NCBI GenBank assembly: GCA_020831525.1
Contig: JAFIGH010000045.1
Coordinates: 1-38,773, forward strand
DNA length: 38,773 nucleotides
Source of the DNA: Opitutales bacterium
Lineage (GTDB): Bacteria > Verrucomicrobiota > Verrucomicrobiia > Opitutales > Oceanipulchritudinaceae
Reading direction: 5' to 3'
Part shown: piece by piece, positions 1 to 7,969 of the stretch
How the letters are laid out: every line of letters begins with the position of its first letter
How positions within the stretch are numbered: position 1 is the first letter of the stretch
The notes under the pieces: model-generated
Seen by the model: the letters and a program-made list of their open reading frames with translations, nothing else
What the model was told of the DNA's origin: nothing
Database searches by the model: none
Translations under genes and position numbers: made by a program

Positions 1-260
1 GCCGCGCCGGACCAACGGGCGCGGCAAAGCCAGAACGGGAATTTCGGGGGACACAAAGGAGCATTACGTCGCCTACCCTGCCCCCCCGATTTTCAAGTCA
101 AGCATTTTGCCTTGTAAAAGTTTTGCTAAAACAGAGAAACGCGCCGCTGTCCTGCTGTTTATGCGGCCTGCGGCGTGACGGAAAATGAGTTTCGCGCCGC
201 TTCGACGGTGAAAATCCCCTCCTGCGGTGGTGCTTTGCCCGGTACGCGGCAGGCTTCTTT
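1..260. other. Intergenic left edge, no gene supported
   Basis: I see no convincing gene here. Open frames exist on both strands, but their products are arginine-, proline- and alanine-rich, as expected of frames across GC-rich non-coding DNA. A run of seven C's lies near 91-97 and a short AT-richer patch near 98-135. A gene running off the left edge on the minus strand cannot be excluded, because an ATG at position 64 stays open to base 1, but too little of it is visible to judge. Confidence 0.5.
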
Positions 261-282
261 GGGCCGGAGGGTATGGCGGGGT

Positions 283-308
283 CGACGGAGGCGCGGCTCC
301 GTCGCGAC
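283..308 (-). repeat. REP-like hairpin A (GTCG head)
   Basis: Arms CGACGGAG (283-290) and CTCCGTCG (297-304) form a perfect 8-bp stem around a 6-base loop. Read on the minus strand, the stem is preceded by GTCG (revcomp of 305-308), a one-base variant of the GTAG head of copy C. The arms match copy C at 398-419 exactly; only one loop base differs. Confidence 0.6.
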
Positions 309-333
309 GTAGCGAATCTCCCGCGGAGATTCG
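309..333 (+). repeat. REP-like hairpin B (GTAG head)
   Basis: GTAG at 309-312 is directly followed by arm CGAATCTC (313-320), loop CCGCG and arm GAGATTCG (326-333), a perfect 8-bp stem. It points opposite to hairpin A and directly abuts it, so the two heads face each other, as in composite REP elements (BIMEs). Its stem differs from A and C, so it would be a second REP family. Confidence 0.55.
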
Positions 334-397
334 AGGATCGGCCCGCTTGGGAGGCGGCGGGTATTTGTTTGGCAGGCCAACGGCTTTGCCGGCGGGT

Positions 398-423
398 CGA
401 CGGAGGCGGGGCTCCGTCGCTAC
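398..423 (-). repeat. REP-like hairpin C (GTAG head)
   Basis: Arms CGACGGAG (398-405) and CTCCGTCG (412-419) enclose loop GCGGGG. On the minus strand the element begins GTAG (revcomp of 420-423) and runs straight into the stem. A tetranucleotide head next to a palindrome is the known signature of REP sequences bound by RAYT transposases, and a RAYT gene begins at 38593 in this window. Confidence 0.65.
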
Positions 424-491
424 GGGGGGCCTCGGACTTTGTTCGGTGGGCGGCGGACTTGTCCGGGCCGGAGGGTTTGGCCGGGCGGCTT

Positions 492-3400
492 CTACGGTTC
501 GACCAGGCGAACACGCAAACGAAGGAGCAGCGCTGCGGCCTCGCCGGGAATTTTGTAGCTCTGCACGACGGTTTCCGTGCGCCCGTCGCCCACGGGCTCC
601 ACAGACGGTGCGCCTCCGTCCTCGTCCAGCACCGCCCACGTCGTCATGTCGGTGGACCCTTCGAGCACAAGTTCGAGATGACCGTGTTCACTGAGCCGCC
701 CGTGCTCCACGACAAGGACCTCATCGCTGCCTACCTTCTTGATTCGCACCTCCGGAAGCGCGGTCGCGGCATCCTCATACAGCGCCAGTCCGAGGGCATG
801 TTTGAGAAGGTTTTCGAAACCGTCGCCGTCGGCATCCGCAAACGGTCCGCTGACGGAGGCATCGTCCAACTCGCCGAGCGTGAAGTGGCGCGTCCGCCAA
901 GCCGTAAACCCGTCGAAAGGTTCCGCCGGAATACGGATGCCGACGGCGTCCACGCCCGATTGTGTCCGGACCGTCGGGAGAATGCCTCCCGGCACAGTAT
1001 ACACGGAGACGATTTCACCGGAGAGGAGATCCAACTCCTCGATACGGCGGACCCCGAACTTCAGGCCGTTGGGAATGAGGGTTCCCCAGCGGCCGGCACG
1101 GTCCCATACATGGTCTTGATAAAACACGGCGTAGCGACCGTCCACGGGCGAACCGGTCGATTCCACCACCGTCGCGGCAAGCGGACGCCCGCTCCCCGAA
1201 TCCTCATCGTACAAGGCGACTAAGTTTTTTGCCGCGCCCGGGGACTCAGCGTAGAGCGCCGATCCTTCATTCAGGCCGGCGCCGAATGACGTCACCTTCA
1301 CCTCACCCGGTGCCGTGAGGTAGTGAAAATACTCCTCTCCGCCGTCTCCGTCGTTGAGGAGCAAGCGCATGCGGACGGTGTTGCCCGGCGTAAAGCGGGC
1401 ATTGCCGCTGGGCTCCGTGACAAACCACCCGGCGTAGGTTCCGTTTGCGTCTGTCGTGAAAGTCAGGTGCCGCTCTCCAAAATCGCCGGCGCGGAACCGC
1501 GGCGAATCCAGATTGCGGATCCAATCGCTCTGCCGGCCGGTGATGAGAATCGCGTTTCCGGCACCGTTCTGGTCCGGCGGATCCTCCGGCACGACGACGC
1601 GGTTGCCGTAGCGATAGGTCGCCTCCGGTTTCAAGCCCTCGATGCGCAGGCGGAAGGCGAAGGGAACCCGGTCGAGGTTGTCGTTGTTGATGTTCTGGTC
1701 GCCCTGGATGTACCGGGGCATCACCTCTTCGACCACCCGGACGACGTGAAACGGCTGGCTCTGCACCGAATCGAGGCCGTCGCCTGAGACAATAAGCACC
1801 AGTTCGCCCGCGCCATCAACCGCGAGTCCTTCAAAGAGAACCGAGCCCCCCGCCGCGACAGCGGCGTGCGTGCCGTGTAAGACACCGTTGCCCTCCAACG
1901 AAAGGCGCACTTTCCCGTCGAAACCGGTGTCGGTGATGCCGCTGTCATCCACGGCGCGCACAAGAACCGGCGGCAACGGGTCACCGCTCTGGCTCCATTC
2001 GGGCGGCGCCGTTTCGATCACAAGCTCGGAGGCGGCACCCGGCGGCGCGGCCGAAACATGGATATTATCCAAGCGGACCTCCGCCCTCGGCCCTGAATCT
2101 CCGGAAATGTGACAATACTTCCAGCGAAGCTCCAAATACGCCTGACCCGCGGCATCTTCAGGCAACCGCGCCGGGCCGAACACCGCCGTATGCCCTGCCG
2201 CGGCATCGCTTGTATATTCCAACGGCGACCCGTCCGCACCGGGAACATCCGCGAAAGACCCCTCCCCGTTGCGGCGGTATTGCAACCGCATGCCGTACAC
2301 CCGTTCATTGGGGGTAACCGTCTCATTCGTCCACTGCACGTACACATCGTCCACACCGCGTGTATCCAGAAACAGCAGAGCCGATCCGACATATCCGGCG
2401 CCGTCCGCATCCTGGGCATTCGCCGTGTTGATAAAGGAAACGCCTCTGTTTCCCATGCCGTTGATCCGGCTCCGGCTCGTCAGGTTGTACGGCAGCCGCC
2501 AGTATCCGTCCATCGGCGTGGATAGCCGCGGATCGCCTGTTCCTGCTTGTTCAAAAACCATATGGGCGGGCCATGTCCCCGCCGCCGCTTCCGCGCTCCA
2601 GTAGTCGAATTCATACGGCCCCGCAGACAGGTCGAAGGGTTCGAAGGGCGCTTCCATGAAAACCGCCTCCTGAAGGGCACTCCATTCGCCGTCGCGCAAG
2701 ACACGGGCTTTGAGCACAACGGTGCCTTCCATTCCGGCAAGCAGGCTCTCCGGCGGGGCATATGCAACCGCATCGGCCGAAACCGCCGAGGTGCCGCGCT
2801 CCCGCGGGTCCGCTCCGTTCAGGGTATAGTAGACGGTCCCGCCGCCGGGCGCCGTCATTTGTATGCCCTCCGAACCGGCATATCCGCCGTTGCGCGAAAA
2901 CACGGGCGCGTCTGTCGCGGGATAGAGACCCTTCGCCCGGAACTGCTCCACGACAATGGCCGTGCGCTGCGGCAGGTAGGTCTCCAGAATCCAGTCGCGC
3001 ATGTCGCGCCATTGGTCGATGGTCTGCGGCCGCAGGTAGGGTGCCTTACCAAAGTGCTGGTTGCCCCAGCGGGCGGATTCCGCGTAGATCGAAATCTCGA
3101 CATGGTCGGCAAGATCCCGGTAGCGGGGGATCAACTGCTCCGGCGTGAGGAGACCGTCCTCGAAAAGATACCGGTGCACGCGGTCGGCGAAGTCGATCCG
3201 GTACTCGGCAAATTCCTTCAAACGGTAGTGCGGCTTCACGACTCTCGTGTCCTCGATACGCCGTCCGATATCCCGGGGCACTTCAACATCCAAGGGTGAG
3301 CGCGGCATGAGCCCGAGCGTGTCCTCGAAGTCCCAAAGGTAGTATTTGAATCCCGTGCTGTCCGCCGTCTGTTTGCGCCCGAACCAATAGTTGTTGAACA

Positions 3401-5126
3401 CCCAGTCGTAGTTACCGGCCCACATATTAAGGATCATGTAGTCGATGTAATTGTGCTTGTCGAAGTAGACGGGATAGGCCGGGTTTCGTGTGCCGTCGGC
3501 GTTGAGCCCCTGCACCCGCTTGTAGTCTTCAATACCGGACAGCTGCCGCAATTGCCTGTGCATTTCGTCAAGCGCGTCCCGCGTCCCGTTTTTCAACTCG
3601 CCGTCGTGCTTGTGCGAATCCCAGTCCTCCGGCTCGCCGCCGTAGTGCGATGCGGAAAAATGCTGGTTCGGCCGTTCGACAACATTATAGAGCCCCCAGT
3701 AGAGACCGTTGAGGTAAAGGTGCACGAACTTGCCGTGGGGAGAGGTGTGACCCATTTCCAAGTGCAAACGCCGCCCGAATTCGTCACGTGTATATTGCTC
3801 TGTGTCCCGCGCCTGATCCCATGTGTACCCGTCGTTACCACCGCCCCGGAGGACCAAACGGTTGAATTCGTGCGGGGCTCCGGGCACCTTGAAGACATCG
3901 TGCCGCAAGCGGGAGGCGCCGTATTCACCGCGAAACATGAGCCGGAACGAATGCTTCCACGCCACGTCCGGCCGCCGGAACCAACCACCGTGTATGCGCA
4001 GACCGCAGTCGATCTCAAACTCGGTTTCACCGTCGGCTGATACCCATTCCACCGATGCCGGACGTTCCCACTCTTCTCCCCGCTCGCCCGCATTGGCGTA
4101 TATGCCCGTGTCTGTATCAAACAAGTTCGGCAGGCTTGTCGTGACGAATACCGAAGGCAGTGAGCACAGCGCTTCCCGGATCTCGTCTTCGTGCGGTTCC
4201 GTGATACGGCGATCCATTCCGTAGTCGCCATACCGCGTACGACCGCTGCCGGCGCCCCATGTCCAGGTAATCGGAAACCCGTCGGGCCGCTCGGGCTGGG
4301 AAAGCACATCGTCGAGGTAAATATACGTGTGCGTCGTGACGACCGACGGGATCCACCCGTCACGGAAGGCGGCGGCACGGACGGTAACCGAACCGGTGAT
4401 TTCCAACGGCTCCTGGTAGACCGTTCCGCTGTCCGCGGCGGGCGCCGACCCGTCCAACGTGAAGCGGATTTCCGCCCCTTCCGTTTCTGTCGCCAACTCA
4501 AGGACAACCGGCTCCGTTTGGAATCCCCGTTTCACGCTGAATACAGGCCGTGCCGCGAGTTGCGTACCACCGCTGTTCGGCGCGCCCGGCGTCGGCGTCG
4601 TGAAGTATCGGCCTTCTGTGTACGATCCGTCGGGCATCCGCTCGACCCCATACGAGACATCCCGAAGCTGCGGCGGATAGACGGGAGCGTATTCGTACGC
4701 CGCGGTTCCGTCCGGACGAATCAACCCGAGGTACTCGCCATCGGCGCTGAGCCGGAAGTTCGTGTGCAGCTCGGCATCCGCCACGGCGATGTCGAGACCC
4801 GACGCAAAAACGACCAAATACGATGCGGCATTTAGCTGGACCGAAGGAAACGTCCATTGCGTCAGGTCCTCCGCGTCGTCCGTAAGGTGCCACCCGACGA
4901 GATCCACCGGCTCTGTTCCCGGATTGTGGATCTCAATCCAATCCGGCGCAGCGCCGCTCTCGTCGAAGAGAGTTTCGCCGTTGGAGGCCATGAATTCGGT
5001 GATGAGCAGATCTCCTCCGGCACCCGGCGTCCATGTAGCTGCCGCCATACAGAACCACACCGGAATCAGCGCCCGGCGGCATGGTTTACAGCTTTCCCGG
5101 GACGAGCGAACGTATCGATTTGTCAT
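492..5126 (-). CDS. Secreted lamin-tail / CotH-kinase-like multidomain protein
   Basis: A giant exported protein of about 1544 residues. A basic N-terminus and hydrophobic stretch (ALIPVWFCMAAA) suggest a Sec signal. After it come a lamin-tail domain (from about residue 40, LLITEFMASNGE, through IEIHNPG), a chitobiase/hexosaminidase C-terminal-like domain (about 195-275, IRFTLDGSAP), and a CotH-like kinase domain (about 320-610, with LYLNGLYWGLYNVVERPN and YYLWDFEDTLG). Then follow a second chitobiase-C-like domain (TVYYTLNGADP), a jelly-roll-like region (about 880-1080) and a C-terminal module with DADGDGFENLLKHALGL. CotH in Bacillus is an atypical kinase that phosphorylates coat proteins; activity here is inferred from family only. 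ATG at 5126 is preferred; an in-frame GTG lies at 5135. No Shine-Dalgarno is visible. The REP-like block lies directly downstream. Confidence 0.9.
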   Translation of the reverse strand: MTNRYVRSSRESCKPCRRALIPVWFCMAAATWTPGAGGDLLITEFMASNGETLFDESGAAPDWIEIHNPGTEPVDLVGWHLTDDAEDLTQWTFPSVQLNAASYLVVFASGLDIAVADAELHTNFRLSADGEYLGLIRPDGTAAYEYAPVYPPQLRDVSYGVERMPDGSYTEGRYFTTPTPGAPNSGGTQLAARPVFSVKRGFQTEPVVLELATETEGAEIRFTLDGSAPAADSGTVYQEPLEITGSVTVRAAAFRDGWIPSVVTTHTYIYLDDVLSQPERPDGFPITWTWGAGSGRTRYGDYGMDRRITEPHEDEIREALCSLPSVFVTTSLPNLFDTDTGIYANAGERGEEWERPASVEWVSADGETEFEIDCGLRIHGGWFRRPDVAWKHSFRLMFRGEYGASRLRHDVFKVPGAPHEFNRLVLRGGGNDGYTWDQARDTEQYTRDEFGRRLHLEMGHTSPHGKFVHLYLNGLYWGLYNVVERPNQHFSASHYGGEPEDWDSHKHDGELKNGTRDALDEMHRQLRQLSGIEDYKRVQGLNADGTRNPAYPVYFDKHNYIDYMILNMWAGNYDWVFNNYWFGRKQTADSTGFKYYLWDFEDTLGLMPRSPLDVEVPRDIGRRIEDTRVVKPHYRLKEFAEYRIDFADRVHRYLFEDGLLTPEQLIPRYRDLADHVEISIYAESARWGNQHFGKAPYLRPQTIDQWRDMRDWILETYLPQRTAIVVEQFRAKGLYPATDAPVFSRNGGYAGSEGIQMTAPGGGTVYYTLNGADPRERGTSAVSADAVAYAPPESLLAGMEGTVVLKARVLRDGEWSALQEAVFMEAPFEPFDLSAGPYEFDYWSAEAAAGTWPAHMVFEQAGTGDPRLSTPMDGYWRLPYNLTSRSRINGMGNRGVSFINTANAQDADGAGYVGSALLFLDTRGVDDVYVQWTNETVTPNERVYGMRLQYRRNGEGSFADVPGADGSPLEYTSDAAAGHTAVFGPARLPEDAAGQAYLELRWKYCHISGDSGPRAEVRLDNIHVSAAPPGAASELVIETAPPEWSQSGDPLPPVLVRAVDDSGITDTGFDGKVRLSLEGNGVLHGTHAAVAAGGSVLFEGLAVDGAGELVLIVSGDGLDSVQSQPFHVVRVVEEVMPRYIQGDQNINNDNLDRVPFAFRLRIEGLKPEATYRYGNRVVVPEDPPDQNGAGNAILITGRQSDWIRNLDSPRFRAGDFGERHLTFTTDANGTYAGWFVTEPSGNARFTPGNTVRMRLLLNDGDGGEEYFHYLTAPGEVKVTSFGAGLNEGSALYAESPGAAKNLVALYDEDSGSGRPLAATVVESTGSPVDGRYAVFYQDHVWDRAGRWGTLIPNGLKFGVRRIEELDLLSGEIVSVYTVPGGILPTVRTQSGVDAVGIRIPAEPFDGFTAWRTRHFTLGELDDASVSGPFADADGDGFENLLKHALGLALYEDAATALPEVRIKKVGSDEVLVVEHGRLSEHGHLELVLEGSTDMTTWAVLDEDGGAPSVEPVGDGRTETVVQSYKIPGEAAALLLRLRVRLVEP

Positions 5127-5247
5127 GAAATTCACATTGTTGCAAACGCCTCCGGCAGGTGCCCGTCGGGAACCCGACTTGCGGCAAAGTAAGGCATACC
5201 GCCCTCACGGCGCGTTGCCGGAATCCAGATGAGGCAACATCTGTCAA

Positions 5248-7719
5248 TCATTCCTCCACCACAGGTTCGCCGACGATCCGGAAGCCGTAGTCCGCGCGCC
5301 GCAGCGCCGGAGAGTTGTAGTCCCGTGCCGCCGCACGGCAATAGACGGCGGTATTCCTCCACCCGCCGCCGCGCAGAGCGCGGCGGGAGGAGCGGGGCTC
5401 AACCCACGCGCTCCCGTCCGTCGGCGCTCCGCGGTAGCTGCGCTGGCGATGATCCGCGCACCACTCCCATACATTGCCGTGCATGTCGTGCAGACCCCAT
5501 GCGTTGGGCCGCTTTTGCCCGACCGGTTGCGTACCGTACGTTTCGCCTTCGGGATCGCCCGCGTTGTACCCAAACCACATATAGTCGCTGCGCATGCCGG
5601 GAAACTCGTCCGATCCGGTCGGACCGTCTTCACGCCCGTCGCCCGCGGTGAGGGAATCGCCGAAGAAGAATCGCGACGAGGTTCCGGCGCGCGCGGCGTA
5701 TTCCCACTCCGCCTCGCTGGGAAGCCGAAAGACGGCTGTGTCCTGCCCCGTTTCTTTGAGATGCTGGTTGAGCGCCTCGGCGAAATCGTTGGCGTCGTGC
5801 CACGAGGCGAAATAGATGGGATAGTCGTCACCGAGCCCGAACTCCGGAGTGGCCGCCGGGTTGCGGGGCGTGGCCGCGTAGTGGCCGTGGACAGAGTCGT
5901 TCCAATCGCCCATGACGGCGAGCCACTGCTGTTGCGTCACCGGATATCTTCCCATGAGAAAGGGCTGCGCAAGGGTCACCTCCCGCTGCGGTTCCTCGCT
6001 CATGGCACCCTGCGAGCCACGGTAGGCGTCGCTCCCCCGGGAGCCGTGCGGCGAGCCCATGGTGAACGTGCCTGAAGGTATGCGCACCATTTCCAGCGGC
6101 ACGTCGCCCGGGAGCATGAAGGTGACGGTTTCGGCTTCCGGAAGCGGCGGAAATTCATCCGCGGGCGGCGGAGGCGGCGGCAGAAGCACTTCTGCCGTAA
6201 GCGTGTTCACATTGTTGCTTGGATCGGTGTAGTCGACATAGACCGTCGGGTCCGTGCCGTTGAGAAACTCCTCGAGATTCGTGTAGCCACTGCCGTTGCT
6301 GTCCCGCACAGCGAGCGTCGGGTCCGTTGGATCGAATCCGTGCTTGATCGCCCACCAGTCGGGGATGCCGTCGCCCGTCGTGTCGAGCGGCACGGGTCCG
6401 GAGCGGTATTCGGGCCATCCGCCGACATCGTCGGGCGTGTCAATGATTCCATTGCCAAAGGTCGTTTCGCCGCTGCGCACCATCTCAATCACCCGCTCGT
6501 CCATGGCATCGCGGCGCGGCAGCGAGGCACCGCCCCGTTCGAGAATGATCTCATAGGCTTCCCGTGCGGTGCGTTGCTCGATCGGCCAGCCCGGAAACGG
6601 CTCGTTCACACGCGCACGCTCAAGGTCGCCTTCCTCGTAGTTGTCCACCTGGACGCCGCCGTTCCAGTTGTCCCGGGAAACCTCCGGATGCCCCTCGACA
6701 TAGTTTCCTTCGACAAACCATTTTCCGGTGCGCGGAGGTTCGCCGGGGGAATGCAAATTGCGTTTTTGGGCGCGCGCGACACGGTATTGAAGGGGGCCCT
6801 CGCGCGTAGCCGGCCCCGGTTTGTAGTAATTGTTGATGACATTGACGCGCGACATCTCATCGCCTCCGTCCATCGAGCGGTGGCCCCAGTTGAATATCAC
6901 GTTGTTGCGGAAGTCGAAGTCGCCGCTGCGCCCGATGCTCGGCACCCGCGCCGTGTGGGAGGCGAACAGATTGTGGTGAAAGGTGGAGTCGTCACCACCC
7001 CATGTCGATCCGTAGGCATGCGCGTTGATGTCGAGTGCCTCGGCGTTGACGACCCATTGCACCGTGATATTGCGTGCGGATTCGACCACACGCTGCCGCC
7101 CCGCCAGTTCGTAAACGTGTCGGTAGAGCGAAAGGTTTTCGTCCATCCCCCAGCTTACGGAGCAATGGTCGATGATGACATTGCCTTCCGGATTGCCCTG
7201 GATACAGCCGTCGCGGTTTTCGATGTTGCCGCGGCGGAACCGTAGGTAGCGGATGATGACATCGCGCGTATTGATGTCGACGGAATGCCCTGCTATACAG
7301 ACACCGTCGCCCGGCGCGGTCTGCCCCGCCACCGTAATGTACGGATGCTCGATTTCGACGGCGGTCTCGAGCCAAATGACTCCCGCCACCTTGAAGACGA
7401 CCATGCGCGGCCCCTCCGCTTCAAGGGCGGCGCGGAAGCTCCCGGGGCCGGAGTCGTCGAGATTTGTCACGGCTATCGTGCGTCCGCCGCGCCCGCCTTT
7501 GGCAAACATGCCCCCGCCCCATGCCCCGGGAAAGGCGGGCAGCTTCATCTCGAAGCCTTCGGGCAGCGGAGGCTCCGGTCCCGCACCGGTCGCGGTCGGT
7601 GCCGCGACCGCCAAAACGGCTACGGCAAGCATTGAAAGCACAGCGTGCAATGAACTCCGCCATGTGCGCTGCGGCGAACGGATCGAAAGTGGAGAAGCGT
7701 ACGGGGTATGGACTTTCAT
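5248..7719 (-). CDS. Pectate-lyase-like protein fused to an FGE/sulfatase-modifying-type domain
   Basis: An exported protein of about 823 residues. The signal peptide region is hydrophobic (VLSMLAVAVLAVAA). Residues about 50-420 form a right-handed beta-helix of the pectate lyase type, with the opening PAFPGAWGGGMFAKGGRGG and the core IIDHCSVSWGMDENLSLY. A Ca-binding, thrombospondin-3-like linker follows (DTTGDGIPDWW, then DPTDPTL). Residues about 545-820 are a formylglycine-generating-enzyme-like domain (MVRIPSGTFTMGS, FRLPSEAEWEYAARAG, MHGNVWEWCADH, RALRGGGW). Of the paired active-site cysteines of true FGE, only the second is kept (VYCRAAAR); the first position is Asn, so this domain may bind ligand rather than oxidise cysteine. 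The ATG at 7719 is chosen; an in-frame TTG at 7746 is the alternative. It lies 112 bases upstream of the CotH gene on the same strand, so the two may be co-transcribed. Confidence 0.88.
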   Translation of the reverse strand: MKVHTPYASPLSIRSPQRTWRSSLHAVLSMLAVAVLAVAAPTATGAGPEPPLPEGFEMKLPAFPGAWGGGMFAKGGRGGRTIAVTNLDDSGPGSFRAALEAEGPRMVVFKVAGVIWLETAVEIEHPYITVAGQTAPGDGVCIAGHSVDINTRDVIIRYLRFRRGNIENRDGCIQGNPEGNVIIDHCSVSWGMDENLSLYRHVYELAGRQRVVESARNITVQWVVNAEALDINAHAYGSTWGGDDSTFHHNLFASHTARVPSIGRSGDFDFRNNVIFNWGHRSMDGGDEMSRVNVINNYYKPGPATREGPLQYRVARAQKRNLHSPGEPPRTGKWFVEGNYVEGHPEVSRDNWNGGVQVDNYEEGDLERARVNEPFPGWPIEQRTAREAYEIILERGGASLPRRDAMDERVIEMVRSGETTFGNGIIDTPDDVGGWPEYRSGPVPLDTTGDGIPDWWAIKHGFDPTDPTLAVRDSNGSGYTNLEEFLNGTDPTVYVDYTDPSNNVNTLTAEVLLPPPPPPADEFPPLPEAETVTFMLPGDVPLEMVRIPSGTFTMGSPHGSRGSDAYRGSQGAMSEEPQREVTLAQPFLMGRYPVTQQQWLAVMGDWNDSVHGHYAATPRNPAATPEFGLGDDYPIYFASWHDANDFAEALNQHLKETGQDTAVFRLPSEAEWEYAARAGTSSRFFFGDSLTAGDGREDGPTGSDEFPGMRSDYMWFGYNAGDPEGETYGTQPVGQKRPNAWGLHDMHGNVWEWCADHRQRSYRGAPTDGSAWVEPRSSRRALRGGGWRNTAVYCRAAARDYNSPALRRADYGFRIVGEPVVEE

Positions 7720-7830
7720 CGGTTGTAGGGTCGTTATCTTGTTCAACGTGCTTCAGCCCGTGCGGGCCTGCGGATGCGGTTCATTCTCTCCCGGAGCAAT
7801 GAAACATTTCAGTGAAATAATATGTATTTC

Positions 7831-7859
7831 ATGGAATGCTGCAGCGAATGCCCTGTCAA
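7831..7859 (-). promoter_or_regulatory. Weak promoter candidate for the pectate-lyase gene
   Basis: On the minus strand a perfect TTGACA (revcomp of 7854-7859) is followed after 17 bases by TTCCAT (revcomp of 7831-7836), which matches a sigma70 -10 at only three of six positions. The surrounding 7790-7860 stretch is clearly AT-richer than its neighbours. It would leave a leader of roughly 80-110 bases. Confidence 0.22.
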
Positions 7860-7906
7860 TACGAAAGGGTAGACGGGACGGCTTCAGCCGACGGATGCAC
7901 GCCGCC

Positions 7907-7937
7907 GCCCGGCGCAGATTAACTGCGCTCACCGGGC
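7907..7937 (-). terminator. Nested hairpin after the beta-barrel gene
   Basis: Arms GCCCGG (7907-7912) and CCGGGC (7932-7937) enclose an inner stem CGCAG/CTGCG (7913-7917 with 7923-7927) around loop ATTAA, with a 4-base bulge. It lies about 35 bases beyond the stop of the minus-strand gene ending at 7970. There is no T-run on either side, so an intrinsic terminator is not certain. Confidence 0.33.
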
Positions 7938-7969
7938 ACCGCACCGCGAATAGACCGCAACCGCGGACC

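Larger units (their letters stand above)
261..476. repeat. Mosaic intergenic repeat block
   Basis: The 12-mer GGGCCGGAGGGT occurs at 261-272 and again at 465-476, and similarity extends into the flanks on one side. Between these copies lie two near-identical palindromes (283-304 and 398-419) and a third, unrelated palindrome (313-333). The block sits just beyond the 3' end of the minus-strand gene that stops at 492, which is a usual place for REP/BIME-type elements. No coding interpretation is convincing. Repeat identity is seen in the sequence; the REP interpretation is inference. Confidence 0.6.

Noticed and set aside
1-64. Minus-strand gene running off the left edge from an ATG at 64
   Set aside because: Only 21 codons are visible, with no ribosome-binding site or recognisable motif; cannot be supported.
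273-1223. Plus-strand open frames over the end of the CotH gene and the repeat block
   Set aside because: They cross the REP-like hairpins and the antisense of a clear gene; composition is not protein-like.
5165-5178. Hairpin GTCGGG-AA-CCCGAC between two minus-strand genes
   Set aside because: A two-base loop is sterically poor, no T-run follows, and the genes may be co-transcribed.
5260-6120. Active formylglycine-generating enzyme for sulfatases
   Set aside because: The first cysteine of the active pair is replaced by Asn and no sulfatase gene is in the window.
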